A stretch of 64,000 nucleotides of DNA from JBOCEF01 sp050586345 (lineage in GTDB: Bacteria; Pseudomonadota; Alphaproteobacteria; Rhodobacterales; Rhodobacteraceae), in the NCBI RefSeq assembly GCF_050586345.1, contig NZ_JBOCEF010000007.1, positions 1-64,000 of the forward strand, in the 5' to 3' direction. The position numbers were made by a program, and so were the translations under genes. This document shows positions 36,327 to 47,133 of the stretch, in pieces (the first letter of the stretch is position 1; every line of letters begins with the position of its first letter). The notes beneath the pieces are model-generated. The model was not told where the DNA came from, made no database searches, and saw only the letters and a program-made list of their open reading frames with translations.

Positions 36327-37031
36327 CTACATCACCGCCCGGTCGCGCCAGCGTTCCAGCGCGGGCGAGGCCTTGTCGCGGTCGCCCACCAGCGCCGCCG
36401 CGGCCGCGGAGATCGGGGCGGTGAACACCCCGGCGATGGAATCGATGCAGCATTCGATGTGCAGCGCGATCCGCTGTTCGGTCAGCGAGTCCGGGTCGAT
36501 GTCGAGCCGTTCCTCGAGGTTCGCGGCGCTGTCGATGGCGTTGGCGTTGGCGTGGATGCAGCGGTGATGGAGGATCGGCGTCGGCGCCTCCGGCAGCCGC
36601 CGGCGGATCAGCCGGAAGCAGTCGCGCAGCCCGAGGTCGTGGCGGTTGGACAGCACCTTGTCCATCAGCTCGTGCCGCTGGTGGACCTGCTTGACGAAGC
36701 GCCGGTGACAGGTGCGGGCCCCGAGGGTCAGCTCCTCGAATTGCGGGCGGACCATCGCCTCGGCCACGCCGCGGATCGCGGGCAGCGCGTCGCCCGCACC
36801 CTCCTTCAGCGCGTCCAGCATCTCCAGCCGCAGCTTGTCGCGCGCGCCGGTGCGCAATTCCAGGATCGCGTCGATCAACCCCTCGCGCGAGCCGAAATGG
36901 TTGTGCACGGCCGAGCCGTTCTTCTGCCCCGCCTCGGCGTTGATCTGGCGGATCGACGCCGCGTCGACGCCCTTGAGGGCGTAGAGCCGCTCCGCCGCCT
37001 CGAGGATCTTGTCGCGCGCGGCGCCCCGCGG
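36327..37031 (-). CDS. TetR-family regulator, start not found
   Basis: HTH region: ARDKILEAAERLYALKGVDA then SIRQINAEAGQKNGSAVHNH, followed by FGSREGLIDAILELRTG and a TetR ligand domain to 36327. No ATG or GTG lies in frame before the HTH; the frame opens after a TGA at 37061, and the first start codon (GTG 36908) is inside the HTH. So the N-terminus has been lost or shifted, possibly by the same event that left a quinone oxidoreductase fragment next to it. It ends with TAG, the only gene in the window not ending with TGA. Confidence 0.6.
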   Translation of the reverse strand, partial: PRGAARDKILEAAERLYALKGVDAASIRQINAEAGQKNGSAVHNHFGSREGLIDAILELRTGARDKLRLEMLDALKEGAGDALPAIRGVAEAMVRPQFEELTLGARTCHRRFVKQVHQRHELMDKVLSNRHDLGLRDCFRLIRRRLPEAPTPILHHRCIHANANAIDSAANLEERLDIDPDSLTEQRIALHIECCIDSIAGVFTAPISAAAAALVGDRDKASPALERWRDRAVM

Positions 37032-37323
37032 CGGCGAGGTCCAGCAGCGCCGCGTCCTTCAGCAGCGGCAGGTTCACCGGCGGGGCCGGGATGGCGCCCG
37101 CGGCGAAGCCGATCACCAGGCGTCGCCCGCTTCGCGGCGCCGAGCCGTCCTTCGCCGCGCCCGAGAAGGCGGGGTCGAGCAGGATCGCCGGCATCGCGGC
37201 GCCGAGGAGGAGGCCCCGGAGCGGCCCCGCCTCCTACATGCCGAAGGCGGCGGTCCACATCGCCTGCGCCGCCAGCCCGAAGGCCAGGAGCCTCGGCCCC
37301 CGGGCCCGAAGGCCGCCGATCAT
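37030..37323 (-). pseudogene. Remnant: small membrane segment and quinone-oxidoreductase-like fragment in one frame
   Basis: ATG 37323, behind GGGAGGG, opens MIGGLRARGPRLLAFGLAAQ and reaches TAG at 37236 after FGM. The same frame goes on EAGPLRGLLLGAAMPAILLD and later GRRLVIGFAAGAIPAPPVNL, which resembles the NADPH-binding half of zinc-type quinone oxidoreductases. It then runs into the TetR region. The pieces probably belong to different old genes. TetR genes commonly sit beside such oxidoreductases. Low confidence for the first 29 codons. Confidence 0.4.
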
Positions 37324-37502
37324 CGCCGCCCTCCCGTGCGCACGCATCTTCGTCGAGCGATTGAACGCCGAGATCAATGCAGGTGCACTCCACGCCCGGG
37401 GCGCCGCGTCAAGGGCGGTGGCGCGGGGGGGGGGGGCGGCGGGGGCGCCCCCTCGCCCCCGGGCGCGGCGCCCCCTTGCGCGTCATCCCCCGGCGGCCCG
37501 CG

Positions 37503-39650
37503 TCAGGCGGACGGCGCGAGCGCCCCGGGGGCCGCGTCGCCTGCAGCCTCCCGCGCCCTCGGGAAGGTCACGCGGAACACCGTCCCCGTGGCGCCCTGCG
37601 CCGCCTCGTCGCGCGTCCGGGTCTCGAAGGCGATGGTTCCGTTCATCGCCTCGACCAACTGCCGGGTGATCGCGAGGCCCAGCCCCGTGCTCGGCCGCCT
37701 TTCATCCGCCGCCCCCCGCTCGCGCGAGAACCGCTCGAACAGCACCGGGCGCAGGTGGAGCGGAATGCCGGGCCCGGGATCCGCCACCGAGATCGTCGCG
37801 TCCCGGTCGGAGGCCTGGACCGAAAGCTCCACGGCCGCGCCCTCGGGCGTGTATTTCGCCGCGTTGGAGACCAGGTTGGCCAGGATCTGCTGGAGCCGCT
37901 CCGCATCCACCAGCGCCGACGCCTCGGCCGCGCCGGGATCGAGCCGGAGCGTCACACCGAGGCCGCCCGCATAGCCGGCCATGCTCTCGACCGCCTCCGC
38001 CAGCGCCGCCCTGAGCGGGGTGGGGCGCAGCTCCACGGTCAGCCCGACCTCGTCGATCGTGTGCAGCATCAGCAGGTCGTTCACGAGGTTCAGCAGCCGC
38101 TGCGCATTCCGGTCCGAGATGTCCAGCACCCTGGCCGGCTTTTCGCCCGCATCCTGTCCCAGCAGCGTCCTGAGCATCCTGATCCCGCCGATGATCGCCT
38201 GCAGCGGCGAGCGGATCTCGTGCTGGATCGCGCCGATGAACTCGGCGCGGTTGCGCTCGATCCGCGAGGCGTTGGAGGCGTCGCGCAGGATGCAGAGCCG
38301 CAGGACCCGCCCGTGCAGGAACACCTGGTGGGCCGAGCAGGCGACGTCGCGGGTCGCCCCGCCGCGCACGGTCAGGGGGCGGGGCGGGAAGTCCGCCTGC
38401 GCGGCGCGCCCCATCTTGCCCAGCTCGGGAAACGCGCGGGACAGGCGCGGCAGGGCCTGTTCCGGGTCGCGCGCCCGAAGCAGCTCGAGCGCCGGCGGGG
38501 TCGCGCGCAGCACGCCGCCCGCATCGTCCGAGATCACCACCCCGTCGCCGACCGAGGCGAGCAGCGCGTCGATGGCGGCGTGGCTCTGGCGCGCCGCGAA
38601 CAGCGCCGCGCCCGCGAGGCGGATCTTCTCCCGCAGGGCGGCCTCGCTGCGCTTCACCACGCGCCAGCTCGACAGCGCCAGCGCGGCGAGGGCCAGCGCG
38701 AACAGCAGCCGCTGCTGCGCGGTCCGGCGCCAGTCGGCGGCGGCATGGGCCGCGGAATGGACCGCCACGACCTCGTACGGGCTTTCGGGAACCGCCGTGC
38801 GCGCGGTCCAGCGCAGGTCGGGGCCGAGCGCCAGGGCGGCGAGCAGCTCGGCCCGGGTTCCGTGCCCGGCGCGATCCTGCTCGGAGACGGGGGTCTCGTC
38901 GCCGCCCAGGCTGATGAACGCCTCTCCGGTCGAGGAGAGCAGCGTGACCGAGGCGCCGGACTCGGCCAGGAGCTGGGCGAAGGCGGCGGCGAAGGTCTCG
39001 GTCTGCAGCGCGATGGCGAGCACCCCGCGGATGCGCCCGTCCGCGTCCCGCATCGGCGCGGCCAGCGGCATCACCCGCTTCCGGGTCATGCGCGCGGTCA
39101 GCGGGTCGCCGAAGAACACCTCGCCGCGCATCGCCGCGGCGAAATAGGCGCGGTCCGAGCGGTCATGGCCGATGATCTTCGGGCTCCTGAACCACTGGAT
39201 GCGGCCCCGCGCGTCCAGGATCACGATGAAATCCACCGTCTCGAGCGTCGCGGTGATCGAGGCGATGGTCCGCTGGTGCCGGGCGGCGAAGGCGTCGGGG
39301 TCGTCGATCCAGTCGTCGGCGACGCCCTGGAGGGCGAGGCTGGAGAGGCGCAGCGTCGCGCCGACCTCGGCGCCGACGCGCAGCGCGGCGCCTTCGACGA
39401 TGCGCTCCAGCCGGTCCTGCGCCTTGGCGCGCATGGTCCGGAAATCCTGCAGGTTCGCGGCGAGGGCGCCGAACAGCGCGCCGCAGCTGATGAGGAGCAT
39501 CAGCGCGCCGTAGAGGCGGCTGCGGTCCCGCGGCGCGTCGGTCGGCGCCGCGTCCGGGTCCGCCTGGATGAACGGGGCGGCGACGGCCTCCGCGGGCGCC
39601 GCGGCCGGGTCGCCGCCGGGGCGGGCTGCCGGATCGCTCATCTGGTCCAT
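37503..39650 (-). CDS. Membrane sensor histidine kinase
   Basis: 715 residues from ATG 39650. A first membrane segment lies at about 45-65 (LYGALMLLISCGALFGALAA), then a periplasmic sensor part of about 230 residues that looks like a double Cache domain (SDRAYFAAAMRGEVFFGDPL), a second segment (LLFALALAALALSSW), a PAS-like region (LLASVGDGVVISDDAGGVL), the H-box with its histidine in AIQHEIRSPLQAIIGG, and the ATP domain with LVSNAAKYTPEG, GPGIP and TGLGLAITRQLVE. No response regulator gene is adjacent. It probably senses a small extracellular molecule; a link to the divergent TRAP operon is possible. Confidence 0.88.
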   Translation of the reverse strand: MDQMSDPAARPGGDPAAAPAEAVAAPFIQADPDAAPTDAPRDRSRLYGALMLLISCGALFGALAANLQDFRTMRAKAQDRLERIVEGAALRVGAEVGATLRLSSLALQGVADDWIDDPDAFAARHQRTIASITATLETVDFIVILDARGRIQWFRSPKIIGHDRSDRAYFAAAMRGEVFFGDPLTARMTRKRVMPLAAPMRDADGRIRGVLAIALQTETFAAAFAQLLAESGASVTLLSSTGEAFISLGGDETPVSEQDRAGHGTRAELLAALALGPDLRWTARTAVPESPYEVVAVHSAAHAAADWRRTAQQRLLFALALAALALSSWRVVKRSEAALREKIRLAGAALFAARQSHAAIDALLASVGDGVVISDDAGGVLRATPPALELLRARDPEQALPRLSRAFPELGKMGRAAQADFPPRPLTVRGGATRDVACSAHQVFLHGRVLRLCILRDASNASRIERNRAEFIGAIQHEIRSPLQAIIGGIRMLRTLLGQDAGEKPARVLDISDRNAQRLLNLVNDLLMLHTIDEVGLTVELRPTPLRAALAEAVESMAGYAGGLGVTLRLDPGAAEASALVDAERLQQILANLVSNAAKYTPEGAAVELSVQASDRDATISVADPGPGIPLHLRPVLFERFSRERGAADERRPSTGLGLAITRQLVEAMNGTIAFETRTRDEAAQGATGTVFRVTFPRAREAAGDAAPGALAPSA

Positions 39651-40076
39651 GTCCTGCGCCGGGTCCTGCTGTCGCCATGCCCGCTGTCGCCATGCCAGGT
39701 CGCCGCGCGGGCGCGCGGCCGCCGGCCCGCGGGATGCGGGCGGAACGGGGGGCCTGACCCGGCGGGCGGCGGCGATGGGCGCGGGGCGGCCATCCCCCAA
39801 GCTGCACCGAAAAAGGTCAACAGGTCGTAAGCGCCGGACGCGGCGGGCGGGCGGGGGGCGATCCCGGGCCCCGCCCCCCTGGCCCGGCATCGCCCGGGCG
39901 CCCCGGGCCTGAAGGCCGGGCGGGCATGGCCGGCATGGCGGCCGCGCGCGGGGCGAAGGGGAGTCTCCCGATTCAACATTTGCAATTCTGTTCGCTTTTG
40001 GATAATCAAAATCCAGACGAGCCGCCACCCGTGATGCGCAGGACGGCCGCGCCTGGATCCATGGGAGGACCCGATC
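39651..40076. promoter_or_regulatory. Divergent region between the kinase and the TRAP operon
   Basis: 426 bases. GCTGTCGCCATGCC occurs twice, 15 bases apart (39668-39696). An AT-rich stretch at 39970-40015 is the probable TRAP promoter area. GGATAATCAAA at 40000-40010 is the complement of TTTGATTATCC found in front of the SDR gene at 55472-55482. GGGAGGA at 40062-40068 is the ribosome site of the TRAP binding protein. No other gene is seen. Confidence 0.5.
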
Positions 40077-41109
40077 ATGAAGACCTTCGCCGCGCTCGCC
40101 GCCGCCGCGCTGATGGCCGCCGCCCCCGCCGACGCCGACACTTACGAGCTGCAGAGCACCTTCGGCCTGAACGTGCCGTCCATCGGCTACAGCCCGCAGA
40201 ATTTCGCCCGAAGCGTCGAGGCGATGACCGCGGGCGAGGTGAAGATCGACGTCCACGGCGCCGGCGATTTCGCGCCCCCCGTTCGAGGTGTTCGGCGCCG
40301 TCAGCTCGGGCGCGCTCGACATGGGCTTCGACTGGACCGGCTACTGGGCCGGGCAAATCCCCGTCGCCAACATCGTCGGCTCCATGCCCTTCGGCCCGGC
40401 CCCCGAGGTCGCGCTCGGCTGGATGTTCCTCGGCGGCGGCATGGAGATCATCCAGAAAGCCTATGACCCGTTCGGGGTGAAGTTCCTGCCCTGCCACCTC
40501 GCGGTCCAGGAGGCCGGCGGCTGGTTCAACAAGGAAATCAACACGATCGCCGATTTCCAGGGGCTGAACATGCGCATCGCCGGCCTCGGCGGGCAGACCC
40601 TCGCCGCGCTTGGCGCCAACACCCGGATGGTCCCCGCCGGCGAGATCTACCTGAGCCTCGAGACCGGCCGCCTCGACGCCGCAGAGTTCTCGGCCCCCTC
40701 GCTCGACGTCGGCATGGGGTTCCAGCGGGTGGCCAGGTACTACTACTTCCCCGGCTGGCACCAGCAGGCCGCATGGTATTCCATCATCGTGAACATGGAT
40801 GTGTGGAATAAACTCGGCGAGGCCAAGCAGGACGCGATGATCGAGGCCTGCCGCGCCAACGTCACCTTCAACCTCGCCGACCAGGTGAACGCGCAGGCCG
40901 CGGCCATCGCGAAGATCCGCGAGGCGGGAGCGGAGCTGCGCCGCTTCCCGGACGAGGTGCTGCAGGGCCTGCGCACCACCGCGAACACGGTGATGGACGA
41001 GATGGCCGCGGGCGACCCGGTCTTCGCCGAGGCCCTGGCCTCGCTGCGCGCCTACATGGCGACGGTCGGCGAGTGGACCGCGCTGCAGGCGGTCCCGCCC
41101 GCGGAGTGA
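40077..41109 (+). pseudogene. TRAP transporter binding protein (DctP/TakP type), frameshifted
   Basis: Starts MKTFAALAAAALMAAAPADA, a Sec signal, behind GGGAGGA. After GAGDFAPP the frame breaks at a C6 run (40275-40280). Removing one C gives APPFEVFGAVSSGALDMGFD, which continues to 41109. The mature part has LETGRLDAAEFSAPSLDVG and RYYYFPGWHQQAAWYS, typical of TakP-like proteins that bind 2-oxo acids or related carboxylates through a conserved arginine. It delivers the ligand to DctQ/DctM. Confidence 0.8.
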
Positions 41110-41171
41110 CGACAGAAGCGGCGGGCCCGGCCGGGTCCGCCGCGACGCGCGTGGATGCGGGGGAGGGGCCG

Positions 41172-41727
41172 ATGTCGCCTGGAAAATCACGGCTCGCGGC
41201 GCTGCTGCGCCTGCCGGGCAAGCTCGTCTCGTGGCTGATCGTGCCGCTGGTCCTGTCGGTGGTCGCCTCGGTGATCGCGGCGCAGGCGGGCCTGTCGACG
41301 CTGCTGGACTGGGAGGGGCGCGCGCCGGTGGTCGGCGGCGCGCTGACGGTCAACAGCCTGGTGGACCTGCAATGGTACATCTTCGCGCTGCTGGTGCTGT
41401 TCGGCGGGGTCTGGGCGTTTTTCGAGGAGCGCCACGTGACGGTGGATTTCATCGCGCTGCGGCTGCCGCTGCGGACGCGGGCCGCGATCTCGGTCTTCGG
41501 GGACCTCGTCCTGCTGCCGCCGCTGTGAATCCTGGCGGTGCGCTACGGCTCGGATTTCGCCGCGGTGGCGTTCCGCACGGGCGAGGGGTCGAACCAGGGC
41601 GGTCTGACGGCGCACTGGCTGATCAAGGGCGCGCTGCCGGCGGCCTTCGCGCCGCTGGGGGCGGGGGCGCTGCTGCGCGCGGGGATGGTGCTGAACGCGC
41701 TGCTGCGCGGGCGGCTCGTGGACCTGG

Positions 41728-41747
<20 letters not shown>
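41172..41747 (+). pseudogene. TRAP transporter small permease (DctQ) with in-frame TGA
   Basis: From ATG 41172 behind GGGAGGGG. Four membrane segments as in DctQ, e.g. LIVPLVLSVVASVIA and WYIFALLVLFGGVWAFFEER. The frame meets TGA at 41526 in LLPPL-stop-ILAVRYG and then continues in the same frame to 41747. A Trp codon (TGG) changed to TGA is the simplest explanation. It overlaps the DctM start by 20 bases. Confidence 0.7.
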
Positions 41748-43075
<1,328 letters not shown>

Positions 43076-43101
43076 ACCGACAAGACCAAGGAGACGCGGC
43101 C

Positions 43102-44272
43102 ATGCCCGACGCCCCCGCCCCCGCCGTGCTGCGCCCGCTGACCATCCGCGGGCGCACCCTGAAGAACCGCGTCGTGATCTCTCCCATGTGCCAGCACGCG
43201 GGCGCGGACGGCTTCGCCGCCGACTGGCACCTCGTGCATTACGGCAAGTTCGCGCCCGGCGGCGCGGCGCTGGTGCTGACCGAGAGCGCGGCCGTGTGCT
43301 CGGGCAGCCGGGTCGGGGTCGCCGATCTCGGGATCTGGAGCGACGCGCACGTGCCGGGGCTGAAGCGGATCGCCGATTTCGTCCACGCGAACGGCGCGCT
43401 GATGGGCGTGCAGATCGCCCATTCGGGCCGCAAGGCCTGGTCGCACCCGCTCTGGCATGGCGGGCAGGCGATGCGCCCCGAGGAGATCGACGCCGCGGGG
43501 GGTCCCTGGCGGCGGGTCGGCCCCAGCCCCATCGCGGCGAGCGCGGAATGGACCGTGCCCGGGGAGCTGAGCGCGGCGGAGATCGACGACATCCGCCGCG
43601 CCCATGTCGAGGCCGCCCGCCGCGCCGACGCCGCCGGGATGGACGTGCTGGAGCTGCATTACGGCCATGGCTGCCTGGCGGCGAGCTTCCTCTCGCCGCT
43701 CTCCAACCGGCGGACCGACGGCTATGGCGGCGACCGCGCGGGGCGGATGCGCCTGGCGCTGGAGATCGCCCGCGACGTGCGCGCGGCCTGGCCCGCGGAC
43801 AAGCCGCTCTTCGCCCGCCTCTCCTGCGTCGACGGGGCCGAGGGCGGCTGGGGCATGGACGACACCGTGGTCCTGGCCGCGGCGCTGAAGGCGGCGGGGG
43901 GTGGACGTGATCGACTGCTCCTCGGGCGGGCTGTCCGAGGAGACGCGCCGCTCCAACGTGCCGCGCGGCTTCGGCTTCCAGGTCCCCTTCGCCGAACGGG
44001 TGCGGGCCGAGGCGGGCGTGCTTGCGCAGGCCGTGGGGCTGATCACCACGCCGGGGCAGGCCGAGGAGATCGTGGCCGCGGGGCGCGCCGATCTGGTCGC
44101 CATCGGGCGCGCCGCGCTCGAGGATCCGTACTGGCCCGCGAAGGCTGCGCGGGCGCTGTCGGGGGCCGCGGATTTCGGCGCCTGGCCCGAGCGGCACGGC
44201 GCCTGGCTGTCGAAGCGCGAGCCGGTGATGCGCAGGCTGCTGGAAGACGCGGCCGCGGGGGGCGGGGCGTGA
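43102..44272 (+). pseudogene. Old Yellow Enzyme-family NADH:flavin oxidoreductase, frameshifted
   Basis: Starts MPDAPAPAVLRPLTIRGRTL and shows the YqjM/NemA-type TIM barrel: NRVVISPMCQHAGADGFAAD, then HYGHGCLAASFLSPLSNRRT. At a G6 run (43896-43901) the frame breaks; removing one G gives AAGVDVIDCSSGGLSEETRR and the C-terminal FMN part (ADLVAIGRAALEDPYW) to TGA 44272. About 389 residues. These enzymes reduce activated C-C double bonds with NAD(P)H. It lies directly after the TRAP genes and overlaps the EthD gene by GTGA. Confidence 0.8.
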
Positions 44273-44961
44273 TCGCCCGGTTCGGACTGCTCCGCAAAGC
44301 CGCCGGGCTGCCGGAGGCCGAGTTCGACCGCCACTGGCGCGAGGCGCACGGCCCGCTGGCCGCGCGGATGCCGGGGCTGCGCGCCTATCAGCAGCACCGG
44401 GTGGTGAACCGGGACCAGTTCGGCATCTCCGCCGCCCGCGGGGCCTGGGAGCTCGACGGGCTGTCCGAGCTGCATTTCGACGACCTCGGCGCCATGCGCG
44501 CCGCCATCGCCTCGCCCGCCTTCGGCGGCGCGCTCAAGGACGAGGCGGCGTTCCTGGGGGACGTGCATCTCGTGGCCTGCGAGACGCACGAGGTCGTGCC
44601 CTTCGACGCCGGGGACGGGCCCTGCGTGACCCGCCTCACGCTGCTGCGCCGCAAGCGGGGGATGAGCGTCGCCGAGTTCCGCCATGAATGGCTCGAGGTC
44701 CACGCCGCGATGGTGCGCGACTGGCCGGACGTGCCGGGCTATGCGCAGAACGTCGTCGTCGACCGCTGGCATGGCGGGCGGGAGGAGAGCGCGCCCTATG
44801 ACGCCGTGCCGGTGGACGGGATCGTCGCGTTCCGGTTCCGCGACGAGGCGACCGCCGCGCGCCTCTATGCCAGCGAGATCGTGGCGCGCACGCAGGTCCA
44901 CGCGAAGAGCTTCCTCGAGGAGATCACGCCCTTCTTCGTGGAGACCCGCCGGATCGCGTGA
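44269..44961 (+). CDS. Two-domain EthD protein
   Basis: 230 residues from GTG 44269, overlapping the oxidoreductase stop. Two EthD units: residues 1-100 (EFDRHWREAHGPLAARMPGL) and 115-225 (AEFRHEWLEVHAAMVRDWPD). EthD proteins are small ferredoxin-like-fold proteins found with ether, steroid and alicyclic degradation genes; some act as isomerases or lyases, many are uncharacterised. A second, related protein is at 50853, showing that both belong to one catabolic island. Confidence 0.75.
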   Translation: MIARFGLLRKAAGLPEAEFDRHWREAHGPLAARMPGLRAYQQHRVVNRDQFGISAARGAWELDGLSELHFDDLGAMRAAIASPAFGGALKDEAAFLGDVHLVACETHEVVPFDAGDGPCVTRLTLLRRKRGMSVAEFRHEWLEVHAAMVRDWPDVPGYAQNVVVDRWHGGREESAPYDAVPVDGIVAFRFRDEATAARLYASEIVARTQVHAKSFLEEITPFFVETRRIA

Positions 44962-45021
44962 CCGGGATCGCCTGACCGGGATCGCGTGACCGGGCCGGGC
45001 CCCCGCGCCCCGCCCCTCCGC

Positions 45022-45879
45022 TCAGCCCGCCGGGGCGTAGCCGAGTTCGGCCGACAGCTCCCGCGTCGCCTCGAGCAGCGCGGGGATGAACTCCGCCTCG
45101 GCCCGCGGCAGCAGGTAGTGATCCTGGCCGATGATGGTGATCGCCATCGCCATCTGCCCCGCATGGTCGAAGACCGGGGCCGAGATCGCCGAGATCCCCG
45201 GCACCGGCGGCTTGTCGATCGCCGCGTAGCCGAGGGCGCGGATCCGCTCCAGGTCCTTCTTCGACACGAAGCGCTCCTCGCCCACGCGCCGATCTTCCTT
45301 GGCATCGTGCTTCTCGGCGCGCAGCGCGTCCTTGACCACCTTCTCCGGCAGGAAGGCGTGGAACACCTGGCCCGAGGAGGTCCCGGTCATCGAATAGACC
45401 ACCCCGGGGCGGGTGTTCATGTTCAGCTGCGCGCCGCTTTCCTGCACCTGCACCACGGTCGGCCCGAAGGAGCCCCAGACCACCAGCGCGACGTTGAGCG
45501 CGGTGCGCTCCGACAGCTCGATGGCGGCCGTGCTTGCAAGGCGCATCGGGTCGGACATGCGCATCCGCGCGACCCCGACATCGAGCGCGAAGCGCCCCAG
45601 CCGGTAGCGGCCGGTCTCCGCGTCCTGGTCCACCAGCCCGATCTTGCGATAGCTGACGAGATAGGCGTGGGCCTGCGCCGGGGCGACGCCCGCAAGCTGC
45701 GCAAGGTCCTTGAGCATCAGCGGCTCGGCCTCGTCCGCCAGGGCGGCGAGCAGCCGCGCCCCGAGCTCGATCGACTGCACGCCGCGGCCCTCGGATTTCG
45801 TCGCGGCGGCGCGGCCGCGGGCGGGTCCGGGCTTGCTCGCCCCGGTCCCGGCCGCGGCGGTTTCGGTCCTTGCACTCAT
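45022..45879 (-). CDS. IclR-family transcriptional regulator
   Basis: 285 residues from ATG 45879 (MSARTETAAAGTG). The HTH starts GVQSIELGARLLAALADEAE, followed by PLMLKDLAQLAGVAPAQAHA. Ligand domain: GPTVVQVQESGAQLNMNTRP and PVPGISAISAPVFDHAGQMA. It ends convergently with the TRAP operon. It stands in tandem with a second IclR protein at 45896. Confidence 0.88.
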   Translation of the reverse strand: MSARTETAAAGTGASKPGPARGRAAATKSEGRGVQSIELGARLLAALADEAEPLMLKDLAQLAGVAPAQAHAYLVSYRKIGLVDQDAETGRYRLGRFALDVGVARMRMSDPMRLASTAAIELSERTALNVALVVWGSFGPTVVQVQESGAQLNMNTRPGVVYSMTGTSSGQVFHAFLPEKVVKDALRAEKHDAKEDRRVGEERFVSKKDLERIRALGYAAIDKPPVPGISAISAPVFDHAGQMAMAITIIGQDHYLLPRAEAEFIPALLEATRELSAELGYAPAG

Positions 45880-45895
45880 CTCTCGCACGCCTTCC

Positions 45896-46672
45896 TCAGT
45901 CCGCCGCGGCATGGGACCGGGCGCCGGACACCGTCCGGGCGATCTCGGCCAGCCGCGTCGCCGCGGGCCCGTCCGGGCCGACATCAAGCTTGCCGCGCCG
46001 CCCGATCACGGAGATCACGAAGTCAAGCGCGCCCGCCTCGTCGAAGACCGGGGCCGAGACGGCGTTGATGTCGGGGATCGGCGCCCCGTCGGCGGTATCG
46101 TAGCCGTCGCGCAGGATCGCCGCGCGCCGCTCCTCGTAGCGCGCGCGCATCTGCGCGGCGGCGTCGGGGGCGTAGCCCTCCAGCTCCCGCGCGATCCGCG
46201 GCGCGGTCTCCGCCTCGGGCATGAAGGCGCCGAAGATCCGCCCCGAGGCGGCGCCGGTCACGGGATAGAGCGCGCCCTGCCGCAGGTTCAGCGCGGTCGG
46301 GTCCGCGCCCTCGTTGACATGCACGATGGTCGGGCCCATCGCGCCCCAGGCCACGAGGATGGTGATGGCGTCGAGCTCGTCCGTCAGCGCGCGCAGCAGG
46401 CGGATGGCGGCGGCGGGGCGGGGCGAGCTTTGCAGCCAGGCCCCCCCGAGGCGCATCGCGAAGCGGCCCATCCGGTAGCGGCCGGTGTCGTGGTCCTGCT
46501 GCACGAGGCCGACATGGCGCAGGCTGGTCAGGTAGGCATGGCACTGGGCCGGGGCCAGCTCGGCCGCCTTCGCCAGGTCCTTGAGCATCATCGGTTCGGA
46601 TTCGCCGACCAGCGCCCGCAGGATGCGCCCGCTGACCTCGATCGACTGAATGCCGCGCGCGCCGTCCCGCAT
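45896..46672 (-). CDS. IclR-family transcriptional regulator
   Basis: 258 residues, MRDGARGIQSIEVSGRILRA at the start, HTH in MMLKDLAKAAELAPAQCHAY. It is clearly related to the next gene along the strand (same length of HTH and PTIVHVNEGADPTALNLRQG in the ligand part), so it is probably an old duplication, now diverged. It is divergent from the GMC oxidoreductase operon. Confidence 0.87.
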   Translation of the reverse strand: MRDGARGIQSIEVSGRILRALVGESEPMMLKDLAKAAELAPAQCHAYLTSLRHVGLVQQDHDTGRYRMGRFAMRLGGAWLQSSPRPAAAIRLLRALTDELDAITILVAWGAMGPTIVHVNEGADPTALNLRQGALYPVTGAASGRIFGAFMPEAETAPRIARELEGYAPDAAAQMRARYEERRAAILRDGYDTADGAPIPDINAVSAPVFDEAGALDFVISVIGRRGKLDVGPDGPAATRLAEIARTVSGARSHAAAD

Positions 46673-47133
46673 GCCGCTTCTCCTCCCCCTTCGCTCATGG
46701 CGCCGGAATTATCATCCAGCGTATCGATTCGCCGCGTCCGCGGCGCCCTTCCCGCCCGGGCCCGTCCTCGCGTTCCCCGAGCATAGACCCGCGGGCGCGG
46801 GCTGCAAGCGCCGCCGCCGCCCCGGGCGAATTTTGCAACCGGCGGGCGCCGGAAGCGGCCGAAGCGCCGGTGAAACCCCCGAAATCCCCGCGCCGCCGCC
46901 GGAATCCGCGCCAGGCCGCCCGGCCCGCCCGCGCCGCCGACCGCCCTGCGCCGGGCGGGCGGACGCGGACGGCCCGCCCCGCGCCCCGGCGGCGGGCTCC
47001 TTGGCCAGGTCATTCATTATTGGCGAAAAGATTTGCATCAGGAAAACAGATTGCACGTCATGCGTCACGGCGCATGCGGACCAAAGGGAGAGGGGCCGCA
47101 GACTGGGAGCGCGGCCTCCGGGGAGGGAGCCAA
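46673..47133. promoter_or_regulatory. IclR / GMC divergent region
   Basis: 461 bases. The first 330 are GC-rich and show nothing recognisable. 47010-47060 is AT-rich and is the likely promoter area for the GMC gene. CATGCG-N6-CGCATG at 47059-47076 is an inverted repeat near where a repressor could sit. GGGAGGGAG just before 47134 is the ribosome site. Confidence 0.45.
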
